DNA from: Smallanthus sonchifolius
Taxonomy: Eukaryota; Streptophyta; Magnoliopsida; Asterales; Asteraceae
Direction: 5' to 3'
DNA: 64,000 bases
NCBI GenBank assembly: GCA_023525975.1
Contig: CM042044.1
Coordinates: 10,650,501 to 10,714,500 of the forward strand
This document shows positions 47,177-59,602 of the stretch, piece after piece. A program made the position numbers and the translations under genes. Under the pieces are notes generated by a model, which was not told the DNA's origin, ran no database searches, and saw only the letters and a program-made list of their open reading frames with translations. Every line of letters begins with the position of its first letter. The first letter of the stretch is position 1.

Positions 47177-47545
47177 AGATATATAAGGGTGTGTATGATA
47201 TTTTGAATTTGATTTGGGCATATATGATATTTAGGTAGTTTTCTAAGGTTATATATGGTATTTAAGAAGTTTTGTAGGGGTATATATGATATTTTAAATT
47301 TGGTTTGGGTATGTATAATATTTTAAAAGTTTGTAAGGGTATATTAGAAATTCTCCATTGACAAATCATAAGTAACATCATTTGTTTCACATTATCAGTC
47401 TATAACACTGGGTTCTTGATATATAATGAAAATTCAGCAAAAAAGTGCTTAATTTAAATTTAACTTTCAATACAAATGCTCAACTATATATAGAAATGTG
47501 ATAGCCTGCAATTTTAGCTATGAAGTTGAAACAGTGATTGAATAT

Positions 47546-50461
47546 TCAGACATTGAAGATTTTGAAGGAATCGATCACGGTGTTCAACTTGTCTTTCATC
47601 TTGCCCCATCGTCTCTCGTTCGCCCCTGTGGTCAAAGTGTAGAACTTCCCTAAAAGATCAAACAAAATAAATCAGCCTGCAGAGTTAGAAACGTTAGAGG
47701 TGGCAATTTTGACCCATTTGACTAGAAATGGGTTGACTTGGGTTGTGCCAGCAGAGTTCGAAAATTTAGAGGTGGCGTTTTTGACCCGTTTGACTAGAAA
47801 TTGGTTGACTTGGGTTGAATTTTATTTCCGATGTGACAAAAGGGTAAACTTTTTTAAACTTCAAAAGTATTCTCAAATGATCAAAACCTCTTAAATCTCT
47901 TTACTTAAAGAATTAGCAAATTACAAGTATTACCTAAATTTCAGTATACGCCCTTTAACGAAGGAAATTACTGAAATTTAGGTAATACTTAAAGGACGTA
48001 ATTTGTAATTTGCTCAAAAATTTATCTTTAGCAATATAGTTTTCATAATCTTATTTAATGCTACATTATTATTTATAAAATTCTAAAAGAGGATAAAAAA
48101 GTGTAGATGGCCTGGCCTGGTCCGGCCCAGCCCGGCCCGACCCGACCCTTTTGAGCATGTTTATACCGTTGCCAATGGCGATTGTACTGAGGGCGTGGCG
48201 AGTGAAGTTTGGAGCTTGAGCAACAAATTCAAAGGTGTAATAAGCTTTCCCATCCACATTATGCTATGAAATAAAAGAGTGATAAATATTCAGTTGTATC
48301 TACACACACACACACACACTCTTTCGGCTTCTCTTGAGCCAAGAACCACCATGAGCCATTAGAAAGACTAAACCCTTGTTACCACCACCACCATCACCAC
48401 CACAAGCCACAACAGAAAAGATAAAACCAATGTGATACAAAATAAGTCCACATTTGACTATATTGTGGTGAGTTATCATTTAACTCCAAGGACGACTAGA
48501 GTATACGCTTTTTTGTAGGAAATAAAACAATAACTATGTTGGACTATATAAGACGCCTAAACATAAATATTTCAGATATAAAAAGGCTAACAGAAAATAC
48601 AAATTTGGGAAGTTGGTAACTGAGGAATGTTGTATATGTAGATATATTTAAGAATCTAACCTCGGCTGCAGTAAGTAGTTTTGTCTTCTGTGACGGGGGA
48701 GCGAGAACCTTTTTAATTAAAGCTTCCGCAACCTGAGAATAATCACAACATTAGTTATAGCATCATATTAGAGAAAAAAATTAAAGTAAAAAACACCCCT
48801 TAAGAAACTAGAGCTTTTGTTGCTTTTTTTTTTTACCGTGAGAACCCGTTATTGTTAAACTCACGGGACCCACCAATACCCTGCTAACTAGTAGGACAAG
48901 GTAAAACGTAGTTTCTGCTGGGCAGATGGCCTTTAAGGGGGTTAAAGGCAAACTTTTGTTGCTTTCTGAGGATCATAACTCTTTTAAGATACAAGAAGCA
49001 ATTTAAAAAAAAAAACAACATATAATTTATAAACGAGCATTTTATATAAGAATCGTGCAAATTTGATAAATATTAAGCAAACCTCTTGCGGGGAACCAAG
49101 GTCTCGAATGTCGTCTTTGTTTGTAGGGAACACATTAACGCTCACATTTTCTAAAGGTTCAATAACGTCTTTAAAAACCTTGTCTTGCCCTTCAATAACA
49201 ACTTCCTGGCTCGAAAAAAAAAAACATGTTATTCCTACTGTCCATGAAAAGTGCAAGATGGTCAACTACCCCCCCAACTGAAATTGTATGCCTAATTATA
49301 GTTACAATTTTCATTGAAACAAAGGAAATTAAAGAAAAATAATCAAATAACAACATAAATTATACCTGCCATCCAAAGGGATAAATAAACGAATATCCAT
49401 CCTTCTTATCTGTGACGGGTAAAAATCCCTTCACGTTTTCTGCAGCAACTGAGTCATATCAAAAGTGTACTCTTAGAAAGCCATGGTTATTAATGAGTTA
49501 ATCAAACAGAAAACATGAAAGTCAAATTTTATCAAGGCTATAAAGGAAATATAAACCCGAAAATATGAACAGATAAAATTAATTATATGGTATCTATTAC
49601 TTTAGGTAGAGGTGGCAATTTCAACCAAGTTATAAATAATAGGCTGATTTTGGTTATGCTTCATCACCAACGGATATAATAAAAGTAGCTGAAAAGGAAA
49701 CGGGTCAAACATGTTGAAAGTCCCCCAAATTTTATTTTTGATGATAAACCTCCAAACTAATATCAAAAGGTTACATAAGAACTTAAAATTCTTGGACAAA
49801 AAGTATTCGGATTAACCTGACCCGTTTTCAAAGTGTATAAAATACTTGTTTGGACCCGAACCCGTTTTGACCATTTACCTAACTTGCCTGGCCTGCCCAT
49901 TTTGCCACTGTATATTTAGGTAAAATAATAATTAATCAGCAGGGAAAGGTACATACAAGCAGTTGATTTTTGGTATGACAAAAGCAACCAAGGAGCAATT
50001 GTTACACCGGTGGCAAGCATTTGGCGCCTCCCAACTTTATCTGTAAAATTAAAACTATGATTGTAACATATTTCAATCAAAAAACAATGCGAGAAATGTA
50101 TAATTGCATTTTCATAAACTGAGGTTAAATCAATGCAGCATCTAATAAGTTATTGATTCAATAAAATAGAATTAAAAAAAATCATTAGATCAAAATAGTA
50201 TAAAGTACAAAACATGAGTTGCAAACTTTATTCCAAATGATAATTAAGATGTTTACCTTGTAGAGTGGTTGAAGATGCTGTTGATATTTGCTCAGCTCTG
50301 ACAAGAAAGGGCACGCCTTTCTGAAACCGGCCATTGGTACACAGCCCTAGCTGACATAAACGGGCCAAAAAGAAATGATGTTGACTTTGTTTATGAAAAC
50401 GGGCCAAAACGATAGAAAAGAGATTAACCTGAGCACAAGGCAACTGTTGCAAAGACGACAT
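47546..50461 (-). CDS. PPL1: PsbP-like protein 1, thylakoid lumen
   Basis: Eight exons assembled from splice sites: 50429-50461, 50257-50350, 49957-50040, 49366-49448, 49083-49205, 48661-48732, 48167-48263 and 47546-47649. All introns are GT-AG and phases agree; the total is 229 residues, the usual size. Exons 1-3 hold a plastid transit peptide and a twin-arginine-style lumen signal (GRRQMLATGVTIAPWLLL, cleavage near AFAA). The PsbP fold follows with YPFGWQEVVIEGQDKV, LIKKVLAPPSQKTKL, VDGKAYYTFEF and FYTLTTGANERRWGKMK. It matches what I know of Arabidopsis PPL1, a lumenal PsbP homologue needed for efficient repair of photodamaged photosystem II. No damage is seen. Introns contain small AT-rich and polypyrimidine stretches only. 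Confidence 0.95.
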
Positions 50462-51324
50462 TTCTTCGGGTGGCTCTGACTATGCAATGCCAAATAGCAA
50501 TCACTCTGATAAAATTAAAACAATTCAGTCACCAAGACTAAATAATCTGATAGTTTTACAAAATTGCTGATGAGACAGAACCCGTATAGTTTTGCTGACG
50601 GGCCATTGAATTTACTGTTCTAATTCTCATGTTCTCCGTGTGAGGAACGGATGAAAGTTAAAAACACCATTTTTAGTTCCATATCAACAAAATGATACAT
50701 GTGCATTGCCATGTTCATATCCAAGCAACAATTCTATCAAATTTTGAACTAAATTGCTCAAAAGTCAAGTGTAAAACACCAATTATGAAGTTAGTTTCAT
50801 TGAGGACTTTTCATCGAACAACAGGTGGGCACTTCCCACAAGACGCAACGTTTCAGCAGCTCGACTAAAAAACACAGTTAAAATACAATAAATTTAACAT
50901 GGAACTGACTCTCAGTGATTCATATAACATAAACTAAGGTTTCTTCTGCAATGTATTGCTTTCTCAATTTGAAACTTGATGAGGATATGTTCATACATCA
51001 ATGCATTTTGCACAATTTTATTCACCAATAAAAAACAAAGCTTCAATTTTTTGTCCATTGTTGAAAATCACATAACCCACCATTCTTAACAAATTAGGAG
51101 TGAAATTAACTAATTCAGAATACCGTGTAGCATGGATAACATACATGAATCAACATAATGACAAATTCAAAAAGATAAAGATCATAATTGTACCTTGTTG
51201 GCCAAAATATGAAGCAGCAGTTGGATTTTTCAGTTTTATTTTGATTTTATGGCAACCACATCATCATACAATATTATATAATCTCATTCTATCCAGTATC
51301 CACTTCCTTATATGCCTCTCATAT
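50462..51324. other. Upstream region of PPL1
   Basis: No ORF with protein features. It should contain the PPL1 5' UTR and promoter (minus strand), but no core element can be named with confidence. Confidence 0.4.
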
Positions 51325-52045
51325 TCCTTTGGTACCAAAAAGACTCTTTTACCCTCAGAGAAAGTATAACAGATTGGGTATAGTAGTCTTTTTACATGGT
51401 AGCAACCAAGATCCGGACTTGAGAATTCGGATCTAATCAGGGTCAATTCATCACCGGTTCCTTACAAGACCGATCTTGAAATCTTGAAAAAAGCTCTCAT
51501 ATTTCTTTAAGTACAAAAAGGCCTTTTTACCCTAAGAAAATATTGCAAAAAGAGTGAAATACAGTTTTCGTAACAAACATCAGGTTTCGTATATCTGTAA
51601 CACATTTGATACTCGACGTTTGATGTTTTAACACTTTACGTCCTCAGTCCTTAACTACGTTAACTTTTTTGTTAGTTTTTATGTGAAATTACTAATATAC
51701 TCCTCCCCTTTTCTTCTTAAAACATCATACCACCCACCAAAATCAGTAATTTCACACAAAAAAAACTAACAGAAAAGTTAACAGAATTAAGGACCAGGGA
51801 CGCAAAGTGTTAAAACATCAAACGTCGGATATCAAATGTGTTACAGATATACGAAACCTAATGTTTTGTTCAAACCTCAGGAACGAAAAGTGTAGTTTAC
51901 TCAGGAAAAATAAGTAAACAAGTTGGGTAAATAGTTACATGGGTACTAACCAAGAATCCGGATTTGAGAATTCGGATCTCTAATCCGGGTCACGTCATTT
52001 TAGGTTTAAAGTACCGATCTTGAAATCTTGAATTAAAGCTCTCAT
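51325..52045. repeat. Tandem duplication upstream of the PPR gene, split by a MITE
   Basis: Unit 1 (51325-51500) and unit 2 (51498-51551 plus 51903-52045) share TTTACCCT, TTGAGAATTCGGATCT, CCGATCTTGAAATCTTGA and AGCTCTCAT in the same order. Unit 2 is interrupted by a 351-bp MITE. The duplication abuts the start of the PPR gene, so it probably doubles promoter or leader sequence. Confidence 0.75.
51552..51902. mobile_element. MITE with arms of about 165 bp
   Basis: Nearly perfect inverted arms meet with almost no spacer. They share TTTCGTATATCTGTAACACA, GACGTTTGATGTTTTAACAC, GTTAACTTTT and GTGAAATTACT. The outer ends GAGTGAAATACAG and GAGTAAACTACAC resemble those of the long-TIR elements at 44170 and 57515. 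No convincing target duplication could be fixed. Confidence 0.8.
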
Positions 52046-52078
52046 CTTGTTTGTTTACTTTCAATTCCTGAAATTAAG

Positions 52079-53593
52079 ATGCACAGCGGCTCATCTCCGG
52101 ATCCTACTCCGCCGCCGCCACCACCACCACCACCACCACTCTTCACCACCGCCGCCGCCTCTACAATCAATCCACCCCCAAAAACCCTACACACTTTTCA
52201 CACCCATATCCCTTTCTTTCCCCAAATTCTTTTCTTCACAAACCCTAATTCAAGATTCACAACACATTGCTCAATCTATTTCACATGAACTCCTCAAAGG
52301 CCCAATGACCAAAATATCCCTCTACCCAACCGCCTTGATTTAACATTCTCCCACATTACTCTCACCAATGACATCATCCTCACTGCCCTCAACCTCTCCC
52401 CGGAAGCCGGACGAACAGCTCTAGATTTCCACAAATGGGTATCCACAAGAACTGATTTTAAGCTAACCCACGAATCTTTAGCTCATTTCATCGATTATTT
52501 TGGCCGGAGGAAGGATTTCAAGGCCACCCATGAAGTTCTTGCTGCCAGCAAAGCAATTTCAGGTTTGAAAACTTTTGAATCATTTGTAGATAGGTTGGTT
52601 AGGGCTGGTAGACCTACACAAGTAGTTGCATTGTTTGAAAGAATGGAAATTGATTATGGGTTTGTGAGGAATTTGGATTCTTTGAAGTTTATTGTGTCTA
52701 AGTTGTGTGATCATGGGTTTGCTAGTTATGCCGAAAAATTGGTTACAAATGTTGCGAATGAGTTTTTCCCGGATGAGTTTGTTTGTGATACATTGGTTAG
52801 AGGTTGGTGTGTTGATGGGAAACTTGATGAGGCTAGGAGGTTGTCACAAGAGATGTATAGAGGAGGGTTGGAGATCGGTTCGGTTGGTTATAATGTGATT
52901 CTTGATTGTGTTTGTAAGCTTTGTAGGACGAAAGATCCGTTTAGGATGCAATTTGAAGCGGAGAAAGTTTTGGTTGATATGGATGTTGCCGGGGTTCCAA
53001 GAAATGTGGAAACTTTTAACATTTTGATTAGTAATATGTGCAAGATTCGTAGAACCGAAGAAGCGATGAGTTTGTTTGATCGGATGGGGGAATGGGGGTG
53101 TCATCCGAATGAAGAAACATTTATTGTTTTAATCAATAGTTTGTATCAAGGTGCAAGGATCGGTGAGGGAGATGAAATGATTGATAGGATGAAATCAGCT
53201 AGATTTGGGGATAAATTGGATAAGAAAGTGTACTATGAATTTCTCAAAATTTTATGTGGAATTGAAAGGGTTGATCACGCGTTAAATGTTTTCACAAAGA
53301 TGAAGAAAGATTGTGAGCCCGGGGTTAAGACTTATGATCTTTTGATGGGGAAGTTATGTGCTCATGGGCGTGTAGAAAAGGCGAATGCTCTTTTTAAAGA
53401 AGCTGAAAATAAGGGATTGCCAATTGTAGCGAAAGCTTACAAATTGGATCCGAGATTCGTGAAGAAACCTAAAGAGGTGAAAGAGAAGAAGCGAGAGTCG
53501 TTGCCAGAAAAGATGGCGAGAAAGAGAACACTTAAGAAGATCAGGTTGAGTTTTGTGAAGAAGCCAAAGAAAACGCAAAGACGGGCTTATTAA
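52079..53593 (+). CDS. PPR protein, PNM1-like, with disrupted 5' end
   Basis: The main frame (from about 52290) reads LTFSHITLTNDIILTALNL, DYFGRRKDFKATHEVLA, then tandem PPR units (for example NVETFNILISNMCKIRRTEE, NEETFIVLINSLYQGARIGE, GVKTYDLLMGKLCAHGRVEK). It ends in a Lys/Arg-rich tail with nuclear-signal character (EKMARKRTLKKIRLSFVKK). It resembles PNM1, an Arabidopsis PPR protein of mitochondria and nucleus; that name is from memory. The mitochondrial-presequence-like N-terminus (LRILLRRR with a histidine run) lies in another frame and lacks an ATG. A one-base shift near 52300 is needed to join the parts, while the ATG at 52079 leads to a stop at 52286. It may be a recent pseudogene, a sequence error, or use an internal start. 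Confidence 0.8.
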
Positions 53594-54485
53594 GCATTTT
53601 AAAGAACTTTTATAGGTACAATGATCTTGTTTTCATTGAACTTGATATGTTTTGCTTATTGTTTCCATTTTTGTTGTTTGGTAAACATTAGATAAAATCT
53701 TGAGTTGTTACTAATAAACTTTGAAATAGCTCTGAAGCTGAATGGCAATGGTGGTGTGGACACATTTCCCTATAACTGATATTCACCTAGGGCCACTCAC
53801 TTGTGGAGGTTCGGTAGATAAACACCTTAGGGGGCGTTTGGTTCGCAGAATTTGTTGGATGTGAATTGGATTTGGATTTGGAATTTAAAGGATTTCTTTG
53901 AAATCCATAATGTGAAAAATAAATAAAATTGACTAGTCATCAAATTTATGTCATTTGTGAAAAATCAGACAAATTTTTTGATATTGAAATCAGTCCATTC
54001 TTACAAAACATACCAAGTTCAAATCTTTCAGAACAATTTCATGTTTTATTTCTGCATGGTCATTATTATAGTTTTTATCTTTTTCTTTCAGAAATGTTTC
54101 ATTGTATCTTTTATTGTAAACCCCTAAATTACACAAAATAGAATAGATATAAGTGTTAAGATAAAGACCGTGTTCGAAAGAAGACAAAGTCCGTCTTTGA
54201 ACAAATGTTTTTGTACATACTTCAGAGACCTCTGAAAACACGACTTCATAAACGCTTGCAAGTAAAATTCAAAGACTTGGTCTTCTCCAACTGAAGAACA
54301 AAGACGTTGAATCCACCAATAGCAACAGAGAATATTAAGAAGATAAGATGTAAAGACACTTTTTGAACAACTTGGTTGAATTACACAGATAAAGCAGTTA
54401 ATCAAATATTGCTGCTTATTCATCCGTTTAAGCCAAAGCTCCAAGGAAACAAAACGGAGTAGATCACACATCTAATAACTTCAAC
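53594..54485. other. Downstream of the PPR gene; MITE-like fragment
   Basis: 3' flank, then GGGGGCGTTTGGTTCGC at 53832, a phrase typical of plant MITE ends, followed by GGATTTGGATTTGG repetition. The partner end is not seen. Short ORFs at 53929-54471 lack protein features. Confidence 0.4.
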
Positions 54486-55700
54486 CAGAGGTGCACAAAC
54501 CGGATTTTTTTCGGATCCGGATCCGTCAACGAAGGTCAACAACCGGACACAGTGGAACCAGTTCCGGATCGGATCCGGTTCTAGAAGTGAAGATGTGGAA
54601 CATATTGGGACCGGACCGGACCGGACATTTGAAACCGGACCGGACAAAAAAACCGGTTCCACCGGATTTAAAAAAAAATCATTTTTTTTAAAATAAACAA
54701 AGAAGTTACAAAATATATATTTTTTAAGTGATTTGACACAAGTTCGTTCAAAAAAGTTATAAAAAACATAATAGAATCACAAAATATATATTATTTATTG
54801 TCACTCGTTCTTCGTCGTCTTAGTCCTCGTAACATCGGTTTTCAATCTTCTTCGCTTGAGATACGTTGGGTTTCATCATAAGTTTGTTCTTCATCCAAAA
54901 GTGGATTCGCCGCCCTTTGTTCTACTTCGAACTCGTGTATTTCTTGTTCAATGTCAAGCTCGCCTTCTAGTTTTGCAACATCTGGTACACGTTTGGCGGC
55001 ATCCAAATGGTCCTTCAAGCAAATACACATCTCCATAGATTCCGGTGTAAGCCTTGTTCTTTGAATAGACAAAATCCTGTCACTAAGAGAAAAAACAGAT
55101 TTTGAAGCTACCGTGGAAGTTTAGAAGGTCACGGCCCATTGTGGCTAGAACAGGATATTGGGATTCCCTTCCTTGCCACCAACTCAAGATATCAAAGTTT
55201 TCGAACTCTTCGGATCTTAGAGTTGTAATAAAGTCGGTTGCTTGATATCTCCGGAGCTCGCTACTTGGTGTGCTTTCACAAGCTCGTTTAGTATTTTCAT
55301 TTCTTAAAGTGTTAAATAAATTTTGCATCGGGTTCCTTGAACCCGAAGCCATTGATTCACGTATGTTTGATGGATTACCACTTCCACCACATTTGCGTAA
55401 ATAATAATCAAACATATTTTAAAAAACCGAGTTGAAATCATTTATTGCATTTCATTCAAAATTAAGGTTTTTCTCATACATATTTAAATCGTCTAATATA
55501 TTTTTGGTGTCTTCAACATATATAAGTGGATCACCAACTTCAACATATATTCCTGAGTTTGCTAGATACACGATATAGTGTTCAATATTCAATAGGTATA
55601 TGCATTTTAAAATCTATTCATCAATATTCAATACGAACTTTAAATCATATATTTTCTTGTCTGTATGATAGTTTAATATCTTCTTCTGCATAAATCTAAA
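54486..55700 (-). pseudogene. hAT transposase (RICESLEEPER-type), C-terminal relic
   Basis: Two minus-strand ORFs, 55083-55415 and 54842-55072, encode the end of a BED-type hAT transposase including the dimerisation region (NFDILSWWQGRESQYPVLA, ILSIQRTRLTPESMEMCICL, LKDHLDAAKRVPDV). A one-base shift separates them. The left terminus CAGAGGTGCACAAACCGG at 54486, with many CCGGACC subterminal repeats to 54660, is the transposon's 3' end. The zinc-finger half and right terminus were not found. Confidence 0.8.
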
Positions 55701-56655
55701 TATCATTTGTTAAGATTATTAGTCGTCACCCTACCTTGAGACCAACAATATTAACAATTAACATTAACAAAAGGCTTTAAAGGACAAAGTCCTTATGAAC
55801 AATGATCTCTTTTGATTGGGCCACCATGCCATCACTTTACCAATAAAAGTCCACCAGGTTTAAGTTCTGTTTTCAGCCACGTTTAAGTTCTATTCCCCAC
55901 GATTTCGTGACTCACCCACCTTTTAATACAAGTGTCCTCCTTCACCCACATCTGACTCACCCACATTTCAATACACGTGTTCCTTCACCCACATCTTCCG
56001 TCTTTTAAACCCAGAACACAATTGCAGGATTAAACAGAAAAAATGTGGTGCTAGATTCTTGCTGAACCTCTGAAGAAGAAGAAGATATGTAGTCGACGAC
56101 GGTGGGTTTCCCAGGGTCGTCGGAGGAACACGGAGCGCAGCTCACACACGATTAAAGCCTCAGATCCACGGGCCTGTGACTAAGGAGAGTTGGGGGAGGA
56201 GAGTATGAGGAGAAAGTCGATCTACTCAAAAGGGAAACAAGCATGTTGAAGTGGTTTCGTCGGCGCGTCGCTGGAGGTCGTTGGAGCTTTACCGGACCTT
56301 GGCCGGCTCCTTCACCATCTCACTCAGAAGATCCGGATGTACGCCTTTGAACCTTGAAGAAGACAGCTTCCTTGACTCCGCCTCCAATCCAACTTCCAGG
56401 CCGAGAGCACAAACCGGTGATCTTGCTGAAATTAGTCAACGATAGAAGCGCCGGTGGACGGTGAAGGAAGATAGGAGGCGGTGAAAGGTTGCCATTGAGA
56501 GTTGGGGAAGCGTAGCGTACTGGTTTTCTTTTGTGGAGATGAGCTGATGGTTTACGTTAATTAAGAATACTCCAATTTTATTATTATTGGAGCAGTAAAA
56601 TTTAGTTTGTATCCCATGGACGATTTTTTTTAATAGAATATCATAAAAATAATTG

Positions 56656-56697
<42 letters not shown>

Positions 56698-57031
56698 TAA
56701 TAATATGAGTGTTCATGTAAATCCTATTATTATTATAAATTATTTTACCAAAATAATTACCTTTCACATATTTTAACAAACGAGTGTTCATCCAAATCCT
56801 ATTTTTTTTGTTATTCGTACAAATTGTTTTACCCTTATATTTTATAGATTATGAGACTAAAACTAATTAAATTTTAAGTGTAATTTATGCCTTTTTTTAG
56901 GTTTCCTTTTTTTCTGTTATAACGAGTGCATTGAAAACGATCGAGTGATCGGCCTTTTTTTCGTTATAATGAGTGCATTGAAAACGAACGACTGATCTAG
57001 CCGCCGCAACGCGCGGCTCTTATTTTACTAG
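55701..57031 (+). other. Intergenic with a GC-richer coding-like patch and a Helitron 3' end
   Basis: Around 56030-56520 the composition is coding-like (for example the 64-residue ORF 56251-56445), but no family is recognised. At 57001-57031 a hairpin CCGC/GCGCGG followed by TATTTTACTAG looks like a Helitron 3' end. If so, the patch may be a captured gene piece; the 5' end was not located. Confidence 0.35.
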
Positions 57032-57514
57032 TTAAAATTTATAAACCAAACATTTTTTTTGTAAAACTTATAACTAAACATAATCTTTTTCTTATATAAA
57101 AATTAATTTACATAATGATGTCTATTTACTTAAATTATGTCTTTACATAATTATGAATAATATTATTTATTTGTAAAATAAAATTTTAATAGTTGATATA
57201 TGTTTGTCAACTCAATAAAATTATTAATCGAGGTAGAAATTTCAATATAAAGTTTTATTTCATTTTATATTTTTTGTTTCAAGATATTTATTAATATATA
57301 TAAAACTTTAGAAGTAGAAAAGACTTGTGCCAATTAAATTTATTAATAATAATAATAATAATAATAATTCGTATATATTGTAAATCTAGTTATGGGAGAT
57401 ATAATTTAGTTACTAGTGGGTTGGAGGTAAAAAAAACAAACAAACAAAACCTCTATTTATCAAGTCTTAATATTTGTTTTTTTCTTTCTTTCATTTGATG
57501 TGGATGAAAGTTTA
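57032..57514. other. AT-rich spacer with (AAT)n
   Basis: No gene; an AAT trinucleotide run at about 57345-57368. Confidence 0.6.
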
Positions 57515-58270
57515 AAGAGTAAACTTTAATTTTCGTCCCTGAGCTTTGCACAAAACTTCAGGTTTCGTCCCTTTATAACATATTTCATCTCTAATGTTTT
57601 ATGTTTTAACAGTTTTCGTCCCTTGTCCTTAACTCCGTTAAGTTTTCTGTTAGTTTTTGTGCAAATTTACTAGTATACCCCTCACCCATTCTTCTTCATC
57701 AAACTCAATAAAATGTATACGAGGCTCAATAACATGAATGACACTTTCCTCTTGCGCGACCCCCCTCGGGCCACCGGCTCTCCGACACCACCTCCTCCCT
57801 AACCGCTGACGGGTGTTGGTGACTCCAACAGAAATGGCGGCGACGGTGGTTAGGATTCCAAGAAGCAGAGATAGAGGTGGAGACAAGGTAGCAGACGGCG
57901 TAAGGTGGCCTAGACAGCGACGGTGACGATGTTAAACGACGGAGATGGTAACGGGATGAGTTTTCTAACAACACCCCATCTAGGGTTCTACTGTAGCAAC
58001 GGTGGCGGAGGCTGAGGTGAGAACTGATGGCAAAGGAAACGGAACGAGGATGGTGTTCTGACGACAGAAACAGTTTTCACCACGTGAATCCCTCGTCACC
58101 TGGTTTGTCGTGGTCATCGTTGTCGTTCTCCGATCAGCACCACCACCGACATACAGTTGTTTGACGAGTGTAGTCATTAACCACCGACATGAAACTTAGA
58201 GAATTGAAGGAAGGAACATCCTCATTTTACTCCGTTAAGTAGTCATTAACTCTATTAAGTGTCTTAAAAT
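57515..58270. mobile_element. Long-TIR (Mutator-like) MITE, right arm decayed
   Basis: The left arm reads AGTAAACTTTAATTTTCGTC, CAGGTTTCGTCCC, TTTTAACAGTTTTCGTCCC, CTTAACTCCGTTAAG and GTTAGTTTTTGTGCAAAT, the same succession as the elements at 44170 and 51552. The interior is GC-rich with CACC and GGCGACGG words. The right arm survives only as ACTCCGTTAAGTAG-like remnants near 58228. Confidence 0.55.
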
Positions 58271-58437
58271 GTGGGTAAATTACCATCCCGTCCTTCCAAT
58301 GTTTAATAAATGCTGGTTGGCTCGCGCAAAACGGTGGGTGTCACCGAAGCTCTTTTCGATAGCGTAATATAACCTGACCTGCCTTAAACACTGAATATAT
58401 TTAGGAATTCTTATTATTATTATAATCAAACCTAGCT

Positions 58438-58490
58438 CAGGGCCGGCCCTAAGCATGTGCGCGCGCGCGCGCGCGCGCGGGGGGGGGGGG
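58438..58490 (+). repeat. hAT-like terminus followed by (GC)n and poly-G
   Basis: CAGGGCCGGCCCTAAGCA is a hAT-type end like the one at 38117. It is followed directly by a GC dinucleotide run (58459-58479) and a run of about 11 G. No transposase or opposite end follows; 58491-59055 is AT-rich with no gene. Confidence 0.45.
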
Positions 58491-59055
58491 CGACCGCTCA
58501 GGGCCCTTTTTTTTTGGGTGGGGGGAATTATAAATTATATGTATTTTATAAAATTATATTTAATGTAAACCGAGTTTAAAAAATAAATTAACTGATGGGC
58601 AATGTAAAAACTACAATTAACAATTAACTTATAGGTCATATAAACTGAGTTTAAAAATCTATTAAAAATTTGGGTCATGTCCAAATTACAATTTTACCTG
58701 ATAAAATGTCACAGAATAGTAATAAACTTTCAAAAGTGGTCGATGTCTTCTGTCTTCAAAATTAAATCGGATGAATTCAAAAAAAGGTTTTTAAATTGAA
58801 TTTTTTTAACAAAAAGTAAAACTAGTGCTGCTACAATTTTCATGAAAGAGGTTACCGACGTGAAGGGGGATCACGCCCCTGGGCGTGAGTCCACTAGTCT
58901 AGGTCTAATAGTTGGCATACCCATCTTCTATTTATTCTAGATTGAAAGGCAACAATGTTGATCCACGAATTTTAAAAGTGTCCTTATTTTGCCATATATT
59001 GTTACAAATGTTTTGTGGAGCACATTAAAGTGACTTGCACTTTTTTTATTTGTTA

Positions 59056-59485
59056 CTAGTTTAGATCTCGTGTCTACATAAAGGGTGAAAAATATCAGTA
59101 TAAATTTTTAAAGTTTGTGAATATATTTTACAGGTGAAAAAATATATTACATCTGTTAAGGATAGAAAACAAAATTCAAATATATAAAATTTAATACATA
59201 ATTGGGTTTAGAAAATACGTTAATTATATTTAATATAATTTGACTTTCATTTACTATTTGATTGTAAATAAACGTTATATAATTAGATTTCAAAGTTTTT
59301 TTTAAATAAGAGATAATTTGAAATAAATGTGTTTTATTAGTATAATTATGATTTTCTTTAAAAAAAATATATTATTATAAAATAGACGTGCATTTAATAA
59401 GAGAGAGAGGCGAGAAAAAAATGATGAGAGTGAATATGGAGGCGACACGTGGCATGAAAAACCTTTATTTATTATATAGTATAGA
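59056..59485 (-). mobile_element. Non-autonomous Helitron, 430 bp (minus)
   Basis: On the minus strand it starts TCTATACTATATAATAAA at 59485, identical to the copy at 20005. It ends ACACGAGATCTAAACTAG at 59056, where the first half of the hairpin has lost its CpG-type bases. The flanking bases are A and T in element sense. Confidence 0.75.
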
Positions 59486-59602
59486 TATAGATGTATAGTA
59501 TCGAAAATCGATTGACTAGCTAGTATTTCGCACAATGACCCCTAGAAAAACAAAGGTTTATAATGCTAACTCCAATTTTTTATAAAATTTTAGCCCTATT
59601 AA

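Noticed and set aside
55535..55542. Second copy of ACTTCAAC as the right target duplication of the hAT relic at 54486
   Set aside because: It is not preceded by a hAT terminal repeat and lies within transposase-related sequence; probably coincidence.
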